Shown here one piece after another: positions 1 to 7,343 of a stretch of 19,477 nucleotides of DNA; positions within the stretch are counted from its first letter, which is position 1, and each line of letters opens with the position of its first letter. This stretch comes from Candidatus Cloacimonadota bacterium. Lineage in GTDB: Bacteria > Cloacimonadota > Cloacimonadia > Cloacimonadales > Cloacimonadaceae. Both the position numbers and the translations under genes were made by a program. The notes under the pieces were generated by a model. That model had not been told where the DNA came from. It searched no databases and worked only from the letters and a program-made list of their open reading frames with translations. Location of the stretch: assembly GCA_023421135.1 (NCBI GenBank), contig JAEZUG010000015.1:1-19477 (forward strand), written 5' to 3'.

Positions 1-2887
1 CGTCGTCGCAACCAGCAGGATATCCACCCTGGGTATCGACGCCAAAGCCGTAGTAAAGGTCACCAGTGGTGGGAATCGGAACGGGGGTGTTGAGCACCAC
101 AAGGTTCCAATCGCCAATGGTGGGAGCTGTCACAACCTGAGAGGAGACCAGAGTTCCCGCATTGGTAGCGGAGCCGCCGGTCCAGACTTTCACGGTGTAG
201 GTGCAAGCTTCATAGGCAGGCACGAACTTGAGCTGAGTGATGGTGCGTCCGGCATAGGGAGCCAGATCGGCTTGAGTCCAGCGGTGAGCCACGTCGAAGG
301 TGGCAGCGCTGTTGGTTCCCACGGAATTGCCCAAAGCTTCTGTGGCCCAGGTGATCCAGTCACCGGTGGCGGGAGGCTCGGGGTTATCCCAGGTGAGGGT
401 TACATCGTTGCCTTCCACGCTGGCTGCCAGGTTTTCGGGCATAGCAAGGGCATCGGTCACGACTGCGGTCGCAGGACCGGCAGGGACGGATTCGCCGCCA
501 TCGTAGTAAGCGGTAACGGTGTAACTGTAGGAACCGGCAACGAGTGCGTTGTCGGCATATTCTGTGGTGGCGGGATTGCTGACTGTGGCGATGAGAGCAC
601 CATCACGATAGACCTTGTAACCGAGCAGGTCACGGGTCACAGTGCGCATAGCAGGAGCTACGGCCTGAGCAATACCGATCTGACGGCTCTGGCTTCCAGC
701 AGCGGGCTGCAGGTTGGCAAGAATCTCGCCACGGGCTGCAGGGGCGCCAACGTAGAAATCGTCCACCAGGAAGATGAAGGCATCGTTGGAAAGGCATTGG
801 ATGCCGATATATACGTTCTGTCCGGCATAGGCAGACAGGTTGTAGGAGTATTCAGTCCAATCAATGGGAGCCTGGACGTAGCTGGCACCGCTGATGATGG
901 TGAAATTGGCAGGAGCTGTTCCGGTGGTGGAAACACCAACCTTGAAACGTTCCAAACCATACTGGGCAGTGTAGCTCTTGGCCCAGAACTTCACGACGTC
1001 GCCGGCGGCAACTGTGAGCTGCGGGGTGATCATCCAGTCATTGTTGGGAGGGGTGGTGCTGGCAAAGCAGGCTGCCATCTTGTCTCCGCTGTGGGCGGCA
1101 AGATCGGTGACTGCGGGCGTGGTGGCACTCGGATTGAATACCATGTAAGCCTGGGCAGCATAGGCATTGGTCCAGGCAATTCCGGTCATGCCGTAGGTGG
1201 TGGATTGATCCACATCAACCAGGGTCCAGGGTGCGAAGGCTATGGAGAAGTTCTCATAGGTCTCAAAACCATCCACAAATCCTTCCGGAGGAGGAGGTGT
1301 TTCACCAGGAGCATCCCAGTTCAGGGCAACGTTGTGGCCACTGACTGTGGCTGTGAGGTTGGTGGGAGGATCGAGAACGTCTGTCAGAAGCTCCATTTCC
1401 ACTGTGTCGATATAGAGATAGAACATATCTGTATCGCTGTAACCCTTGAAACCAACGTAATAGGTACCAGTGGTTGTGGGGATCAGAGGAAGCTGAACAG
1501 TTTCATAGGTTGTGTTTGTGATGTTTTCATTTGACCACAAGAGGTTGGTCATGGCATCAACAGTGGGAGCAGTTCCCCAATACACAGCCATCTTCTCTGC
1601 ATAGGTGGAGCTGGCTGCACGATATTTGAAAGTAAGCTTGTAGTTTGTGTCTGCAGCCATGGCAAAAGGAGGCATAAGCAGCCAATCATTCATGGCCATG
1701 GTGGTGTTGTAACGAATCCGGACGCTGTTGGGAGCAGAATCGGCATTGCCGGCATAGGTTTCCCAAGCGTAGGTATCGCCATTGGCATTGATAGTGGTCC
1801 AGCCCAGAGGCAGAGCAGGGGGTGTGAGATCGTCAAAGTTCTGCTCGTAGGGATAGCTGGTCACAGTGGGATCTGCCAAGGTGGTAAAGCTCCAGACAGG
1901 GCAGTCCACGGCATCGCCAAACTGGTTGTAAGGCACTATCTTCCAGTAGTAAGTGGTGTTGTAGCTGAAATCAGCAGGATCGTAGGTAGTGGCGGTCTGA
2001 GTGGTACCATTGACCAGGTTTGTGGGAGGATTATCCGTTCCCAGATATACCTTGTAACCATCGGTAACACCGCCACCGATCAACCAACTGAGACCGGCAT
2101 TGTAAGAAACGTTGACAGCATTATTGGCAGGGACAGGATTCTGAGCCGGAAGCGGGGGCTCGCCGGCAACAGCCGGAGCAAAAGTGAAGGTGAGACCAGC
2201 AGCCGGGAAGACCGTGGCACTGAGAGTGCAGCTGTTGTTGGCAGCGGTACCGGCAATGGTGGCAGCCCAGTCTGTGGTGGTGGTGCGATTGCTAAAATCG
2301 GCATTGCTGTCTCCACGCAGACCCACCTGAATGGCAGCCGCTGTGGCAGCGGTTACTGCAGTGATGGGACCATAGACATAGGCAACCTTGTTGCCATTTT
2401 CGTGGAGTTGAATTTGGAAATTGAGAATGTCGTTAATCGTGGTGGTGGGAACTCTGCGATAGTTCTTCCATTGCACTGTGAAGATACGGTTAGGAGCTGT
2501 TCCGCTCAGGAGATACATCAGCTCACCATTGTCACGGCTCTTGATATCGCGGCTCAAGCCGGCTACCAAGTTGTTGGAAGTGCCTGCAGTTGTGCTGCTG
2601 ATCGGAACGTTCGAAGTGACAGCGACATCGCCCATCACCACGAAGCCATTGCAGGCTACGCTAACGTTGGAATAATCCACACCGTTGTAAGTGAAAACAA
2701 ATCCCAGAGGGATTGCGTTGAAAGTCTCGTTGTCGTTCGTAACCGAACCGAGAACTGTTCCTCCACTGATTTCTGTGTAGGTGGCTTGAGTGGTAGTGAA
2801 CGAGTATTCGCTCACGACAGCCCAGGCGCTCAGCGCTACAAAGCTAAAGATCAGTAGAAGAAGATACTTTTGGATACTGTTGAACAT
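1..2887 (-). CDS. Large secreted multidomain protein (cleaved-adhesin / choice-of-anchor J and FN3 modules), C-terminus outside window
   Basis: This is the N-terminal 962 codons of an exported protein; the frame is open to the left edge, so it is partial. The ATG at 2885-2887 follows a good ribosome binding site (AAGGAG, about 6 nt spacing). Residues 1-23 form a Sec signal peptide: polar start, hydrophobic core YLLLLIFSFVAL, then SAWA. Residues about 25-235 form a beta-rich domain with the motif QIQLHENGNKVAYVYG. FN3-like modules lie near 245-337, 505-530 and beyond 705. Two domains resembling the cleaved-adhesin/choice-of-anchor J family lie near 345-500 and 545-705, each with a DW-(L/M)-(L/I)-(M/T)-P motif and ending in strands such as FIFLVDDFYV. 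Family knowledge suggests a surface or secreted adhesin or hydrolase accessory, often carrying a C-terminal sorting domain; that end is not visible. Substrate and partner are unknown. Confidence 0.85.
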   Translation of the reverse strand, partial: MFNSIQKYLLLLIFSFVALSAWAVVSEYSFTTTQATYTEISGGTVLGSVTNDNETFNAIPLGFVFTYNGVDYSNVSVACNGFVVMGDVAVTSNVPISSTTAGTSNNLVAGLSRDIKSRDNGELMYLLSGTAPNRIFTVQWKNYRRVPTTTINDILNFQIQLHENGNKVAYVYGPITAVTAATAAAIQVGLRGDSNADFSNRTTTTDWAATIAGTAANNSCTLSATVFPAAGLTFTFAPAVAGEPPLPAQNPVPANNAVNVSYNAGLSWLIGGGVTDGYKVYLGTDNPPTNLVNGTTQTATTYDPADFSYNTTYYWKIVPYNQFGDAVDCPVWSFTTLADPTVTSYPYEQNFDDLTPPALPLGWTTINANGDTYAWETYAGNADSAPNSVRIRYNTTMAMNDWLLMPPFAMAADTNYKLTFKYRAASSTYAEKMAVYWGTAPTVDAMTNLLWSNENITNTTYETVQLPLIPTTTGTYYVGFKGYSDTDMFYLYIDTVEMELLTDVLDPPTNLTATVSGHNVALNWDAPGETPPPPEGFVDGFETYENFSIAFAPWTLVDVDQSTTYGMTGIAWTNAYAAQAYMVFNPSATTPAVTDLAAHSGDKMAACFASTTPPNNDWMITPQLTVAAGDVVKFWAKSYTAQYGLERFKVGVSTTGTAPANFTIISGASYVQAPIDWTEYSYNLSAYAGQNVYIGIQCLSNDAFIFLVDDFYVGAPAARGEILANLQPAAGSQSRQIGIAQAVAPAMRTVTRDLLGYKVYRDGALIATVSNPATTEYADNALVAGSYSYTVTAYYDGGESVPAGPATAVVTDALAMPENLAASVEGNDVTLTWDNPEPPATGDWITWATEALGNSVGTNSAATFDVAHRWTQADLAPYAGRTITQLKFVPAYEACTYTVKVWTGGSATNAGTLVSSQVVTAPTIGDWNLVVLNTPVPIPTTGDLYYGFGVDTQGGYPAGCDD

Positions 2888-3067
2888 AAGTACTCCTTTC
2901 TTGTAGTCAAAACTTATATACTTCCATCCGGATTGGCTCCTGCTAACTAACTGCAGCAGTATGGGCATCCGCGAAACACTCGATACTTCGCATGATGCAA
3001 AAGATGCGCCAAAACCGGATTTTAACAAGCTATAAATCGCTTCATTCATGTCAAGATAATTGTTAAA

Positions 3068-3115
3068 GTGACGAGTGACATATCAGTGAACAGTGAACAG
3101 AGCTTCGCTGCTTCG
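3068..3115 (+). repeat. Heptamer module, copy A (TGAACAG type with GCTTCGCTGCTTCG tail)
   Basis: A degenerate run of heptamers (AGTGACG, AGTGACA, AGTGAAC, AGTGAAC) is followed by AGCTTCGCTGCTTCG. Related sequence recurs at 10698-10751 on the same strand and at 11196-11241 as the reverse complement. Shorter forms are at 3261-3279 and 19379-19402. Confidence 0.6.
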
Positions 3116-3187
3116 TACGACGGGCAAGCCACCAAAATTAAAAACGGATTACCCAGATTGAGCAGATTTACCCGGAATTCTCATTAT

Positions 3188-3214
3188 ATTGACCAAATAG
3201 AAGACATGGATATG
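3188..3214 (+). repeat. Degenerate 9-nt tandem repeat
   Basis: Three 9-nt units follow the pattern AT(A/T/G)GA(C/A/T)NNN: ATTGACCAA, ATAGAAGAC and ATGGATATG. A related four-unit run lies on the minus strand at 10963-10998. It is short and degenerate, so it is supported mainly by recurring in the same module context. Confidence 0.4.
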
Positions 3215-3260
3215 AGCCAAGCACCGAACTTCTAACTCAGCTCATCGTTTACTCTCTGTT

Positions 3261-3279
3261 CTCTGTTCACTGTTCACTG
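3261..3279 (-). repeat. Heptamer module, copy D (reverse orientation)
   Basis: The plus strand reads CTCTGTTCACTGTTCACTG, the exact reverse complement of the core of copy A at 3084-3102. Copies A and D therefore bracket the segment 3116-3260 as inverted repeats. The module sits 4 nt from the first 11-nt hairpin array. Confidence 0.6.
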
Positions 3280-3283
3280 AGAA

Positions 3284-3388
3284 GACACCCATGAGACACC
3301 CATGTGACACCCATGTGACACCCATGTATCTTCATGCGTGTCACATGCGTGTCACATGTGTATCATATGCGTTTCAGATGCGTTCCGG
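3284..3388. repeat. Tandem 11-nt-unit hairpin array, copy 1
   Basis: Four left-arm units GACACCCATG(A/T) at 3284-3327 are followed by a 6-nt loop (ATCTTC) and about five right-arm units at 3334-3388 of the form ATGCGTGTCAC, decaying outward. Right-arm units are reverse complements of left-arm units except for one base, so the predicted stem has one mismatch per 11 bp, about one helical turn. The same structure occurs at 10784-10860 and 19421-19477. Confidence 0.8.
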
Positions 3389-3416
3389 ATTGGTTTGGTC
3401 TGGCAGACCAATCCGG
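3385..3416. other. Nested, mutually exclusive inverted repeats downstream of the membrane protein gene
   Basis: The outer arms CCGGATTGGT (3385-3394) and ACCAATCCGG (3407-3416) are perfect complements. The inner arms TTGGTCT (3395-3401) and AGACCAA (3405-3411) are also perfect and share bases 3407-3411 with the outer right arm, so the two stems compete. It lies about 60 nt past the stop of the minus-strand membrane protein gene and could end its transcript, but no T-run follows. Confidence 0.45.
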
Positions 3417-3476
3417 GGTGGGCAAGAAACCTTGCTGTCCAAAGATGAAGCGCTAAACTTGCTGCAAAACCCGCTC

Positions 3477-5135
3477 CTACTCACCCATACTGAGGTTTTT
3501 CAGAGTGTTCAGGCTGATCTCTTTATCCGTGGTGGGCAGGAAAGTGAGCTCCAGCTCGTCTCCCACTGCTGTGAGCGGCAAGAAACTGCTGAGATTACTG
3601 GTGGCAATATAGAGCAAGCCCGGTTTATCCTGCAGGCTAAGGTAGTAGATGGTTCTGCCGTCTTTGACGTCTGAACCAATCCGTGCCACTCTGCCTCGCA
3701 GGGTATCTGTGACTGCCGACACTCCTGCCAGGGTTCCCACTCTGCTACTGGCCAGAGCCATCTGATAGCTGTCCCGGGCGGACTTGATGGATTCTCCCAC
3801 GCCGACCAGAGAGAAATCTCTCACGGAAACGAAGCAGAACATCTTCACCAAGCCGGCACTATCTTTGAGAGTCATGAAATATGTAGGTTTTCCGTTCAGA
3901 TTGACCAAGATCGGGAAAGTGGCACGATAACGGAAGTTTTGCACCTTGCCTTCGGCGGAACTCATGGCAGCATGCTCAGTGGCTCCGGAAACCTTGTAGA
4001 GATGGGTGCTCTTATCCCGGGTATCGGTGAGTGTGAAACCCACGGTTCCCTCGTCCGAGCCCACGCTGGACATACCGGTGTAGAAATAGCTACGGCCGTC
4101 GTTGCCATAGATCACGTTGTAACCATCTGTTACAGAGAGCATATCCCTCTTGCCGAAGACAGTATTCCAGAAGCCTCTCACATACTTGCCCCACCAAGCC
4201 AACTGAGGCATCACAAAGTATGAAGGCTGCACCCTATCCACCCAGGCAGGGATCTTGCTGTCATCAATGCCATCAGCAGTGCGTTTGAGAGAATAGTGTT
4301 TGATCTCACCGGTTCCGGCATGCACCGTGATCAGAGCTTCAGCTTCGGGAGCCAGCACACCGACCTTATGGCTGTAGGTAGTGATAGTCCAGTGTGGTTC
4401 TCCATTTTCATCCAGCTCAAAGGTATCTCCCGCCAAACCGATGTTTGTGTAGCCATGCAGGTAAAGATGGCGATAGAGATTCTGCCCAAAATAGGCATTG
4501 CGCTGATACTTCACTTTGATGGGCTTGCCATCCAGTTCCCGGATAAAAGATACGTCCTGGGGATTGGTGGCGGAGACCATGATGTATCCCGGAGTTCCAT
4601 CACTGCGGTTAGAGAGCCATTTAAAGAATCCACTGTGCAACAGCGGCGTGACCCAATAGAGATTGCCCTGAACCATCTGGATCGTAGGATTACCGAGGGT
4701 AACGCGGCTGCCCAATGCAAAGTCGTCTCCCAGCTTCTTCTCTGCCAAAGAGGCAGCAAAGGCTTGATCCACGATCGGCACCTGGGTGAGATTCACTGGC
4801 GAGACAAGATCGGAGAAATTGGTCGAATCCATCTTGCCGATCAGGCTGCGATAAGTTCGTGCATGGAAGATTCCAGAGGAAAAGAATGGCACCAGGAGCA
4901 GCCATAAACCCAATGCTATAATAATGTATATCATATACTTGCTGATTTTAGGGATAGTCAGCAGAGGAACCAGGACTATTATTAGAGGCACAATCCAAAC
5001 TGTGAACCGAAAAGACAGCACCGGCATCACAAAATAAAGAATGAAAGCTAGAAGCAGCAGGCTGATTGCCACTGCCCAGAGGGGCTTGAACACAGGCATC
5101 TTAAGCTTGATTTCTGTGGCTTTGGTTTGATTCAT
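3477..5135 (-). CDS. Membrane protein of unknown function with three N-terminal TM segments, large soluble domain and C-terminal beta domain
   Basis: The product is 552 aa and I do not recognise its family with confidence. Three hydrophobic segments lie near residues 18-42, 44-61 and 67-90. The remaining 460 residues are soluble and probably extracytoplasmic. A central stretch, ALITVHAGTGEIKHYSLKRT, resembles the PepSY-type pattern of a strand, a turn with TGEI and a further strand. The last 75 residues (from about RGRVARIGSDVKDGRTIYYL) read like a small OB-like beta barrel. The ATG at 5133-5135 follows GAGGTG at 7 nt, which supports the start. It lies 135 nt downstream of the MFS gene, with a TTGACA box in that gap (minus strand, 5208-5213), so it may have its own promoter. 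A role in envelope processes is possible but not shown. Confidence 0.8.
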   Translation of the reverse strand: MNQTKATEIKLKMPVFKPLWAVAISLLLLAFILYFVMPVLSFRFTVWIVPLIIVLVPLLTIPKISKYMIYIIIALGLWLLLVPFFSSGIFHARTYRSLIGKMDSTNFSDLVSPVNLTQVPIVDQAFAASLAEKKLGDDFALGSRVTLGNPTIQMVQGNLYWVTPLLHSGFFKWLSNRSDGTPGYIMVSATNPQDVSFIRELDGKPIKVKYQRNAYFGQNLYRHLYLHGYTNIGLAGDTFELDENGEPHWTITTYSHKVGVLAPEAEALITVHAGTGEIKHYSLKRTADGIDDSKIPAWVDRVQPSYFVMPQLAWWGKYVRGFWNTVFGKRDMLSVTDGYNVIYGNDGRSYFYTGMSSVGSDEGTVGFTLTDTRDKSTHLYKVSGATEHAAMSSAEGKVQNFRYRATFPILVNLNGKPTYFMTLKDSAGLVKMFCFVSVRDFSLVGVGESIKSARDSYQMALASSRVGTLAGVSAVTDTLRGRVARIGSDVKDGRTIYYLSLQDKPGLLYIATSNLSSFLPLTAVGDELELTFLPTTDKEISLNTLKNLSMGE

Positions 5136-5228
5136 ACGGGCACCTCACACGTTTAATTAGGCTAGAAAGAACTATCCTATGGGTTCATTCTGGAAGCGTG
5201 TGTGCCTTGTCAACAAAAATAGGCTCTG

Positions 5229-5260
5229 GTTCACCTTGTTTTCGGTTAGTTTTTGTGAAC
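5229..5260 (-). terminator. Weak hairpin after the MFS gene
   Basis: The arms GTTCAC (5229-5234) and GTGAAC (5255-5260) are perfect complements with a 20-nt loop. On the minus strand a T-run (CTATTTTTG) follows about 5 nt later. The stem is short and the loop long, so termination of the transporter transcript here is only a possibility. Confidence 0.25.
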
Positions 5261-5270
5261 TTTCTCCACT

Positions 5271-6530
5271 CTAGACCGGTTCGGCAGATTTAAGCTTCAG
5301 CCGAAGGTAATCCCTGCGGCTGATCAGAGCAGCCGAGAGCAGGAATCCTGCCGCCACGATGAAGACGGATTGATAGCCAAAGAGCCTCATCAAACCCAGT
5401 CCCAAAAAAGGTGCAATCAGTCCTCTGATCCCGGTCAGTGTCACATGAACACTCTGATACATAGCTGCATCCTCTTTCCCCGCAAAGAATATACTGCTCA
5501 TATTCCAGGCGATATTGATGCCAGTCATAGCCAATCCGAAGATCAGATAGGCCACAAAGATCAGAATGGTCGCCACCACCTGATTGCCTGCATAGGCAGC
5601 CGAAACGATGACCAGCAGGGGAAAGATCATCAAAGTGGCAAAAGAAATGGATATGAAGCTCAGGGGATGCATGCGGTCGTGCAGCTTTCCGATCAGTGGA
5701 GACAGCAGCAGCATGCCAAGCTGGGAGAGAATGCCCTTGGAAAGGAAATTGGCTGTGTAGTTCAGCTTCAGGACGTCCACCAGATAGAGCGGTATCACCG
5801 GAGTCATCATAATGAAGCCCATGCCATAGATCGAGAAACTGCGCTCAAACGAGGCAAAAGCCGGGTTCTCCTTCAGCAGACTGAAGGTGCGCCGGATGGG
5901 ATCCATTAGCACAGTCTTCCAAGGCTGTTTCTCGGTCTTCACGCAATCCTGAAGCGGCTCTATCTTCACTCTGGAGAGGAAGAAGCAGTGAATGAATCCT
6001 GCCAGACCGGTGACCGCCAGAATCAGTCTGTAGCTGGATTCCCGGCTGTCCAGAAGCCTTCCTGCTACAAAGGTGACCACGATTGAGACCAGCATGCCCA
6101 GGGAGATGGTGTAGCCATAGACTTTGGCTCTTCTGCTTACGTCGATGTTCCGCTGGAAGATGCTGTTTTGAGCCGGGATGATCAGAGAGTTGGCAGAGTA
6201 GAGCAGGAGCAGAAGGATCAGATATTGGTTGATTCCCGCCATCCATAAAGCCCACAAAAGGCTCAGCCTGCCTAAAAGGCCTGCCAGCAGGATATAGCGG
6301 GATTTGTTGCAACTGCGCTCCAGAAAGCGTCCCATCCAGATGGAAAGGAAGTTTGAAACCGGCCAGATCAGAGTGATGATCAGGATCTGCCACTCTGTGG
6401 CCAGGAGTGCTTTACGGGCAATGATGTCCTGGGTCTGTCCAAAGCTTTGCACAAAGCCGTTGAATGCTGCAGCAAGAAGCAGCAGCACTGCTGTCTGACG
6501 CTCGGCCGGACTAAGCTTTCCCAGACGCAT
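5271..6530 (-). CDS. Major facilitator superfamily transporter
   Basis: A 419-aa integral membrane protein with about twelve hydrophobic segments and the usual MFS length. The loop between TM2 and TM3 (WMGRFLERSCNKSR) has the basic character of MFS motif A in degenerate form. A central basic loop (LSRVKIEPLQDCVKTEKQPW) near residues 185-205 separates the two six-helix halves. The second half has the matching cytoplasmic loop IGKLHDRMHPL. The ATG at 6528-6530 is 11 nt from the stop of the metallo-hydrolase gene, so the two are probably co-transcribed. The transported substrate cannot be read from sequence; export of a small molecule is a common role for this type. No frameshift or truncation is seen. 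Confidence 0.9.
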   Translation of the reverse strand: MRLGKLSPAERQTAVLLLLAAAFNGFVQSFGQTQDIIARKALLATEWQILIITLIWPVSNFLSIWMGRFLERSCNKSRYILLAGLLGRLSLLWALWMAGINQYLILLLLLYSANSLIIPAQNSIFQRNIDVSRRAKVYGYTISLGMLVSIVVTFVAGRLLDSRESSYRLILAVTGLAGFIHCFFLSRVKIEPLQDCVKTEKQPWKTVLMDPIRRTFSLLKENPAFASFERSFSIYGMGFIMMTPVIPLYLVDVLKLNYTANFLSKGILSQLGMLLLSPLIGKLHDRMHPLSFISISFATLMIFPLLVIVSAAYAGNQVVATILIFVAYLIFGLAMTGINIAWNMSSIFFAGKEDAAMYQSVHVTLTGIRGLIAPFLGLGLMRLFGYQSVFIVAAGFLLSAALISRRDYLRLKLKSAEPV

Positions 6531-6541
6531 ATCTTTGGCCT

Positions 6542-7342
6542 CTACAGGCGAATCTTCAGATCAGTTATAGGGATTTCCCAGTGATTGGTATCGTGATCCA
6601 GGAGCAGGTATCCGCTGTGTTCCTTCAGCTTAGCATAAATGTAGCGCTTGGCTTCAAAGGTCTGTTTGCGGTTCACGTCGTAAGCCGAAGTTATCGCAGG
6701 AGAAGTGTGAAAGCGGGTGGGGATGATATCACCCGGATAGATATAATACTTATCTTCTGTCTGGATCTCCACGATCTGGCTGCCAATAGTGTGGCCACCC
6801 ACTTGTTTCAAAAAGACTCCCGGGCAAAGCTCGGTCTCGCCATCCACCAGGACAAGCTCTCCCTCTTTTTCCAGAAGCGAGAGTTGCCACTCAAAGGAAT
6901 AGGCCGCCTGATTCAGCCCATCGGGAACTCGCGCCATCTCCCATTCCGCCTTCTGAATCCAGTAGCGGGCGTGGGGGAAAGTGAGAGCATCGGACGAGCC
7001 AAAACCGGTCACAATGCCTCCGGCATGATCAAAATGCAGATGAGTCATCACCACATCCGTGATATCTCTATCCTGAAAGCCCAGCTCTGCCAAAGATACA
7101 GGAAGCTGGAAATCCGAAGGCTTGTAGATATCCCTCTGTTTATCGGTGAGACGGTTTCCCAGGCCGGTATCGACCAGGATACGCCGCTCTTCAGTAACGA
7201 TCAGCAAGAGGTTGAGATCCATCTTCTGACGACGACGCTCATCCGTGGAGACTTCTTTGCCCCAGATAGCCCAGGGCAAAACGCCCATGAAGGCGCCACC
7301 GTCCGACCAGTAGTGTCCGGCCAGAACCTTGAAGAGCTTCAT
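6542..7342 (-). CDS. Metallo-beta-lactamase-fold metal-dependent hydrolase
   Basis: A 266-aa cytosolic-type hydrolase (no signal peptide) with a complete two-metal site: H101, H103, D105 and H106 in THLHFDHAGG, H184 in GGHTIGS, D205 in YPGDIIP and H250 in LLLDHD. The pattern and length fit the N-acyl-homoserine-lactonase-like branch of the superfamily, but the substrate is not determined. The frame extends upstream to 7414; I chose the ATG at 7340-7342 because MKLFKVLAGHYWSDGG matches the family start and the extension would lie inside jag. The stop of jag (7344-7346) is 1 nt from this ATG, and a GGAG lies in the jag end, suggesting translational coupling. Confidence 0.9.
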   Translation of the reverse strand: MKLFKVLAGHYWSDGGAFMGVLPWAIWGKEVSTDERRRQKMDLNLLLIVTEERRILVDTGLGNRLTDKQRDIYKPSDFQLPVSLAELGFQDRDITDVVMTHLHFDHAGGIVTGFGSSDALTFPHARYWIQKAEWEMARVPDGLNQAAYSFEWQLSLLEKEGELVLVDGETELCPGVFLKQVGGHTIGSQIVEIQTEDKYYIYPGDIIPTRFHTSPAITSAYDVNRKQTFEAKRYIYAKLKEHSGYLLLDHDTNHWEIPITDLKIRL

Positions 7343-7343
7343 T

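Larger units (their letters stand above)
2888..3476. other. Repeat-rich intergenic region between the secreted protein and the membrane protein
   Basis: No gene is supported in these 589 bases. The left 160 bases are the leader of the secreted-protein gene, with a TTGACA box on the minus strand at 3049-3054. The rest is a mosaic: a TGAACAG heptamer module (3068-3115), an ATCCGTG-type module (3141-3175), a degenerate 9-nt repeat (3188-3214), an inverted heptamer module (3261-3279), an 11-nt-unit hairpin array (3284-3388) and a nested inverted repeat (3385-3416). The plus-strand frame opening inside the array is repeat translation that then runs antisense to the membrane protein gene. Confidence 0.7.

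Noticed and set aside
272..1534. A 420-codon plus-strand open frame
   Set aside because: It is antisense to the secreted protein gene, whose frame has a signal peptide, ribosome binding site and domain matches; the plus-strand translation has no recognisable domain.
3284..3388. Possible CRISPR array
   Set aside because: The 11-nt units are directly abutting with no unique spacers and form an inverted repeat; there are no cas genes.
3291..3674. Plus-strand frame starting MRHPCDTHVT
   Set aside because: It translates the 11-nt hairpin array and then runs antisense into the membrane protein gene.
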